64,000 nucleotides of DNA from an uncultured beta proteobacterium (lineage in GTDB: Bacteria; Pseudomonadota; Gammaproteobacteria; Burkholderiales; Burkholderiaceae_C): NCBI GenBank assembly GCA_903876735.1, contig CAIRAW010000043.1:1-64000 (forward strand), given 5' to 3'. The translations under genes were made by a program, and so were the position numbers. Of the stretch, positions 60,886 through 64,000 are shown piece by piece. Below the pieces are notes generated by a model, which was given only the letters and a program-made list of their open reading frames with translations, did not search any database and was not told the DNA's origin. Each line of letters starts with the position of its first letter. Position 1 is the first letter of the stretch.

Positions 60886-62855
60886 CGGAGCAAATGGTTT
60901 GGCTGTTCGCCTTTATCGCGCTCTATTGGGCCTACTGCATGCAGTGGGGTGTCAGCAGCGCGCGCTTGACGCAAGGGTCGAGCGACTTCTTCCTTGCCAG
61001 CCGTAGTTTGCCGGCATGGGTATTTGTGCTGTGCGCCACTGGTGCTTCGTTTGCTGGTTGGGCAATGCTGGGCTACCCCTCACTGGTGATGCGCGACGGA
61101 CTTGCATTTGCCCAACTTGCGCTGGCTGCCGTGACGATTCCGCTCACCGGTGTCTTGTTCATGAAACGCCAGTGGCTATTGAGCAAACGTTTTGGTTACA
61201 TCACGCCTGGCGAGATGCTCAGCGACTACTTTGGTGGGGACGCACTGCGCATTTTGGTGGTTGGCATTGCCCTGGTGTGCGCCGTACCCTACGTGGGCAT
61301 GCACCTCAGCGCAACCGGTTACCTGATTCAATGGCTCAGCGCAGGTGTGGTGCCGGCCCGACTGGCGATGTGGTTGCTGACGGCCGTGGTGTTCCTGTAT
61401 GTCTCGATTGGTGGTCTGCGTGCGGTAGCCTACGTTGGTAGCCTGCAGGGTTTGATGTTGGGTGCAGGCATGTTGGCCCTCGGGTGGCTTGCGATGTGGC
61501 ACCTCGGCGGCGTCGAAGGTTTCAATGCTTTCATCCAAGGTTTGACCAAACTGGGTGCCAGTACGCTCGGATCATGGGGTAATTCTGCTGAGGGTTACAA
61601 CGCATACCTGCACATCCCTGGGGTTGTGCAATTCACTGCAGGAATGGGCCGGGAAGAACCGGTTGCAGGAATGTGGACCAGCGCCATGATTCTTTCAACC
61701 TGCTTTGCCCTGATGGGAATACAGGCTTCGCCGGCGTTTTCCATGCTGGCGTTTAGTTGCCGCGACCCGAGAGGCTTCGGGCCACAGCAGGTCTGGGTTT
61801 CCGCTGCCGGGGTTGGCCTGCTGCTGGTTTTCTTTGGTCTGGTCCAGGGTCTGGGCGCAAACTTCCTGGGTGCTTCTGCAGCGTTGCGTGAAGCGGGCTT
61901 GGCGCTTGGCTCGGTACTGCCGGATCTTGGGCGGGGCAAAGAAGCCCAACTCTACGCGCGCTATCTGCTAACTCTGGCCGAATCGGCCCCTTGGTTCATG
62001 GCTTTGCTTGCGGTTTGCGCTTTGGCAGCGATTCACTCCATGGTGTCGCTGTTCACTGCGACCACAGGTACCATCATCGTGCGCGACGTTTTTCTGCGTT
62101 ACCTGACGCCCCGTGCCGATATGACGCAACAAAAGCTCTATGCCCGCTGCAGCATGGCGGCGATCATCTTTGCCGCTTTGCTGTTGGCAACCTTTGCACC
62201 GAGCGCGCAAGCACAAATGGGTTCGCTTGCCTTGGGTTTTTCCCTTCAACTGTGGCCAGCATTGGCAGGCGTTTGCTGGTTTCCCTGGATTACACGTCAA
62301 GGAACCAGTGTCGGTCTGATCGCCGGCCTACTGGGTGTATTGTTCACGGAGACACTGGGCAACACCGTCTGCAGTTTTCTGGGCTTCGATCTACCTTGGG
62401 GGCGTTGGCCGTGGACCATCCACTCAGCCGGATGGGGTATCTTCCTGAACATTGTTTCTTGCACGGTGGTGTCCTGGATTTCCGCCGACAGGCATGACCG
62501 TGTTCGCCGCGCGCAGTTCCATGCCCTGTTCGCGCAGACCGTCGCTATTGCACCGAAGAAGCGCTTTCTGCGCCCGGTCGCATGGTCATTGACCCTCATC
62601 TGGTTTTTCTTTGCCATGGGTCCGGGGGCAATTTTGGGAAATGATCTATTGGGCGCGCCCAATGTCGGTCCCAAAGGCTGGATCATGGGTGTGCCTTCGC
62701 TTTGGGCTTGGCAAATGATGTGGTGGGCCTTGGGTGTTTTGATCCTCTGGTTTTTGGCCTATCGGATGCAGATGTCCACCCCGCTCCAGGGCGACAACTT
62801 ATTCTACGAAGCCGTTCCAACCCATTCCATTTCAATTTCGAAGGAGTCTTCATGA
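60882..62855 (+). CDS. sodium:solute symporter-family transporter
   Basis: 657 residues, about 13 membrane helices, SSSF/LeuT-fold. Seen: SDFFLASRSLPAWVFVLCAT with GASFAGWAMLGYPSLVMRDG (helix 1-2 region with sodium-site residues), SKRFGYITPGEMLSDYFGGD (family signature), YVSIGGLRAVAYVGSLQGLM, and LLAVCALAAIHSMVSLFTAT. About 150 residues longer than PutP, with three to four extra C-terminal helices. Substrate unknown. ATG 60882 overlaps the small membrane gene; its stop overlaps the SCP2-like gene (ATGA). Confidence 0.83.
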   Translation: MTEQMVWLFAFIALYWAYCMQWGVSSARLTQGSSDFFLASRSLPAWVFVLCATGASFAGWAMLGYPSLVMRDGLAFAQLALAAVTIPLTGVLFMKRQWLLSKRFGYITPGEMLSDYFGGDALRILVVGIALVCAVPYVGMHLSATGYLIQWLSAGVVPARLAMWLLTAVVFLYVSIGGLRAVAYVGSLQGLMLGAGMLALGWLAMWHLGGVEGFNAFIQGLTKLGASTLGSWGNSAEGYNAYLHIPGVVQFTAGMGREEPVAGMWTSAMILSTCFALMGIQASPAFSMLAFSCRDPRGFGPQQVWVSAAGVGLLLVFFGLVQGLGANFLGASAALREAGLALGSVLPDLGRGKEAQLYARYLLTLAESAPWFMALLAVCALAAIHSMVSLFTATTGTIIVRDVFLRYLTPRADMTQQKLYARCSMAAIIFAALLLATFAPSAQAQMGSLALGFSLQLWPALAGVCWFPWITRQGTSVGLIAGLLGVLFTETLGNTVCSFLGFDLPWGRWPWTIHSAGWGIFLNIVSCTVVSWISADRHDRVRRAQFHALFAQTVAIAPKKRFLRPVAWSLTLIWFFFAMGPGAILGNDLLGAPNVGPKGWIMGVPSLWAWQMMWWALGVLILWFLAYRMQMSTPLQGDNLFYEAVPTHSISISKESS

Positions 62856-63241
62856 CGACAGACATCAAAAGCTGGGCGATCAAGTTCAAGAACCTGTCTG
62901 ACAGCGACAAGACGATTGCCGCGATGGCGAAGTATTACACCTGTACCTACATGTGGGACATGGGCGAGAAAAAACTCATCATTGAAATGCACGACGGTAA
63001 GGTCAAGCACATCAACACCGATCCGGCACCGCTGGACGCCTATGACTTTGCACTGCGGGCCAGTGCCCAGACCTGGCGTGAGTTTGGCAGGCCGATGCCA
63101 CGCCCGATGTTCCACGGTATCTGGGCGGCGAGTTTCCGGGAAGACCTGAAGCTTGAAGGCAACATCCTGGTATTGATGCAGCACTTACGCAATTTCACTG
63201 TGCAGTTCGAGTTGCTGCGCAAGTGCGGCGTACCTGTTTAA
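62852..63241 (+). CDS. SCP2-like (sterol-carrier-protein-2 fold) small protein
   Basis: 129 residues beginning MTTDIKSWAIKFKNLSDSDK. It continues through a beta-sheet segment (CTYMWDMGEKKLIIEMHDGK, then VKHINTDPAPLDAYDFALRA) and ends with helices (FGRPMPRPMFHGIWAASFRE, then LVLMQHLRNFTVQFELLRKC), a pattern like SCP2-domain lipid-binding proteins. GAAGGAG precedes ATG 62852. It lies between the symporter and the alpha/beta hydrolase and may carry the hydrophobic substrate of that hydrolase. The fold call is moderate. Confidence 0.6.
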   Translation: MTTDIKSWAIKFKNLSDSDKTIAAMAKYYTCTYMWDMGEKKLIIEMHDGKVKHINTDPAPLDAYDFALRASAQTWREFGRPMPRPMFHGIWAASFREDLKLEGNILVLMQHLRNFTVQFELLRKCGVPV

Positions 63242-63288
63242 GCACGGGATTTAACACCGGTCATTTTCTACACGAAGGAGCTCAATCC

Positions 63289-64000
63289 ATGGCACGCCAT
63301 TCACCTGTTACCGGACGTTACGTCACGATCGACGTCGACGGCATGGAATACAAGGTCTTTTACTTGCAGAACGGCAAAGGCCAGCCGCTGATATGCCAGC
63401 ACACGGCGGGATGTCACAACCACCAGTGGCGCGGATTGCTGGAAGATGAAGAGATCACCAAGAACTACAGCGTCATTGCCTATGATCTTCCGCGCCACGG
63501 CAAATCGGATCCGCCGCTGAACACCAAGTGGTGGGAGTCCGAATACAAACTCACTGCTGACCACTACGTCAACTTCATCGTTAAGCTATGCGACGCGCTG
63601 GAGTTGCGCGACCCGATCTTCATGGGTTCTTCGTTCGGCGGCAATGTAGCCCTGCAACTCGCGCTGCGGCATCCGGAGCGCTTCAAGGCCGTGATACCGG
63701 TCGAGGCCGGCGACTACGCGCCTGGCTTTTACCTGGATTGGTGGCGTCACCCGATGGCCAATGCGGCGCAGGTCTGCGCCAGTGGTGTGTGGGATCTGAT
63801 GGCGCCGCAGTCACCCGACAAGGACCGCTGGCTGACCTGGTTTTACTACACCCAAGGCTCAGAGGCTTTCAAAGGCGACCTCTATTTCTACTCTGTTGAT
63901 CACGACTTGCGCGAAGAGCTGGGGCGTATCGATGGCCGCAAGTGCCCGGTGATCATGATGACCGGCACCTACGACTATCTGACTACGCCAGAGATGACCG
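63289..64000 (+). CDS. alpha/beta hydrolase, C-terminus cut by window edge
   Basis: 237 residues visible. Oxyanion region LICQHTAGCHNHQWRG (about 35-50), VIAYDLPRHGKSDPP, nucleophile elbow FMGSSFGGNVALQLA (serine about 115), and the start of the acid region KCPVIMMTGTYDYLT near the edge. The catalytic histidine must lie to the right. Similar in outline to MhpC-type and carboxylester hydrolases. CGAAGGAG precedes ATG 63289; 47 nt after the SCP2-like gene. It suggests that the operon imports and hydrolyses an ester or C-C bonded compound. Confidence 0.82.
   Translation, partial: MARHSPVTGRYVTIDVDGMEYKVFYLQNGKGQPLICQHTAGCHNHQWRGLLEDEEITKNYSVIAYDLPRHGKSDPPLNTKWWESEYKLTADHYVNFIVKLCDALELRDPIFMGSSFGGNVALQLALRHPERFKAVIPVEAGDYAPGFYLDWWRHPMANAAQVCASGVWDLMAPQSPDKDRWLTWFYYTQGSEAFKGDLYFYSVDHDLREELGRIDGRKCPVIMMTGTYDYLTTPEMT

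Noticed and set aside
1..64000. tRNA, rRNA, CRISPR array, insertion sequence or prophage genes
   Set aside because: None was found on reading; absence of small RNAs cannot be proved without covariance-model searches.

Overview
The window is bacterial chromosomal DNA, almost certainly from a facultatively anaerobic betaproteobacterium. The gene content and order match the bzd/box benzoate systems known from Azoarcus/Aromatoleum. The GC-rich codon use and the intergenic repeats look like Burkholderiales (Comamonadaceae such as Rhodoferax) or Rhodocyclales; the genus is inference only. No rRNA, tRNA, CRISPR array, transposase or phage gene was seen.

Region 1 (1-26.7 kb) is a benzoate island with both oxygen-independent and oxygen-dependent ring-attack pathways. 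On the minus strand, bzdR is followed by bzdN-O-P-Q (ATP-dependent benzoyl-CoA reductase), a ferredoxin (bzdM), three accessory genes (Cys-rich protein, GNAT, PHP), a fused iron-sulfur/FAD/NAD(P)H oxidoreductase (bzdV), dienoyl-CoA hydratase (bzdW) and hydroxyacyl-CoA dehydrogenase (bzdX, cut by the left edge). On the plus strand, divergent from bzdR, runs one long operon: benzoate-CoA ligase, an alpha/beta hydrolase, a five-gene branched-chain-type ABC importer, boxR, a nitrilase-family amidase and a small helical protein. After an inverted-repeat-rich gap and a VapBC module come boxC-boxB-boxA. The bzdN, bzdR/bzdA and box control regions share a TGCACTAT-type motif, and bzdN also has a perfect FNR-type box.

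Region 2 (26.7-49.0 kb) is a minus-strand catabolic cluster with a single plus-strand TetR gene inside it. One operon (34.9 to 26.7 kb) encodes a MetA-pathway-type outer-membrane protein, a tandem DsbA/HCCA-isomerase-like protein, a small membrane protein, a sulfatase, a propeller-like protein, a metallo-beta-lactamase-fold hydrolase and an anaerobic sulfatase-maturating radical SAM enzyme. A second run (49.0 to 35.7 kb) encodes an acyl-CoA ligase, a second sulfatase with an atypical maturation motif, SDR, GST, DUF1254 and DUF2147 proteins, and a beta-oxidation block (FabG4-like, MaoC, thiolase, acyl-CoA dehydrogenase) whose order matches the mycobacterial fabG4-htdX-fadA2-fadE5 locus. Together they suggest uptake, desulfation, CoA activation and beta-oxidation of a sulfated hydrophobic compound (inference).

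Region 3 (49.3-64 kb) is less GC-rich. It starts with a toxin-antitoxin pair whose toxin is interrupted by an amber codon. A LacI-type regulator then diverges from a sugar-type ABC importer with enlarged subunits. Downstream, tightly packed, lie a type-1 opsin homologue lacking the retinal lysine, a 36-codon ORF that overlaps both neighbours, a YqiK-type flotillin, a small membrane protein, a sodium:solute symporter-family protein, an SCP2-like protein and an alpha/beta hydrolase cut by the right edge. This opsin-flotillin-transporter arrangement is the strongest candidate for an undescribed system here.
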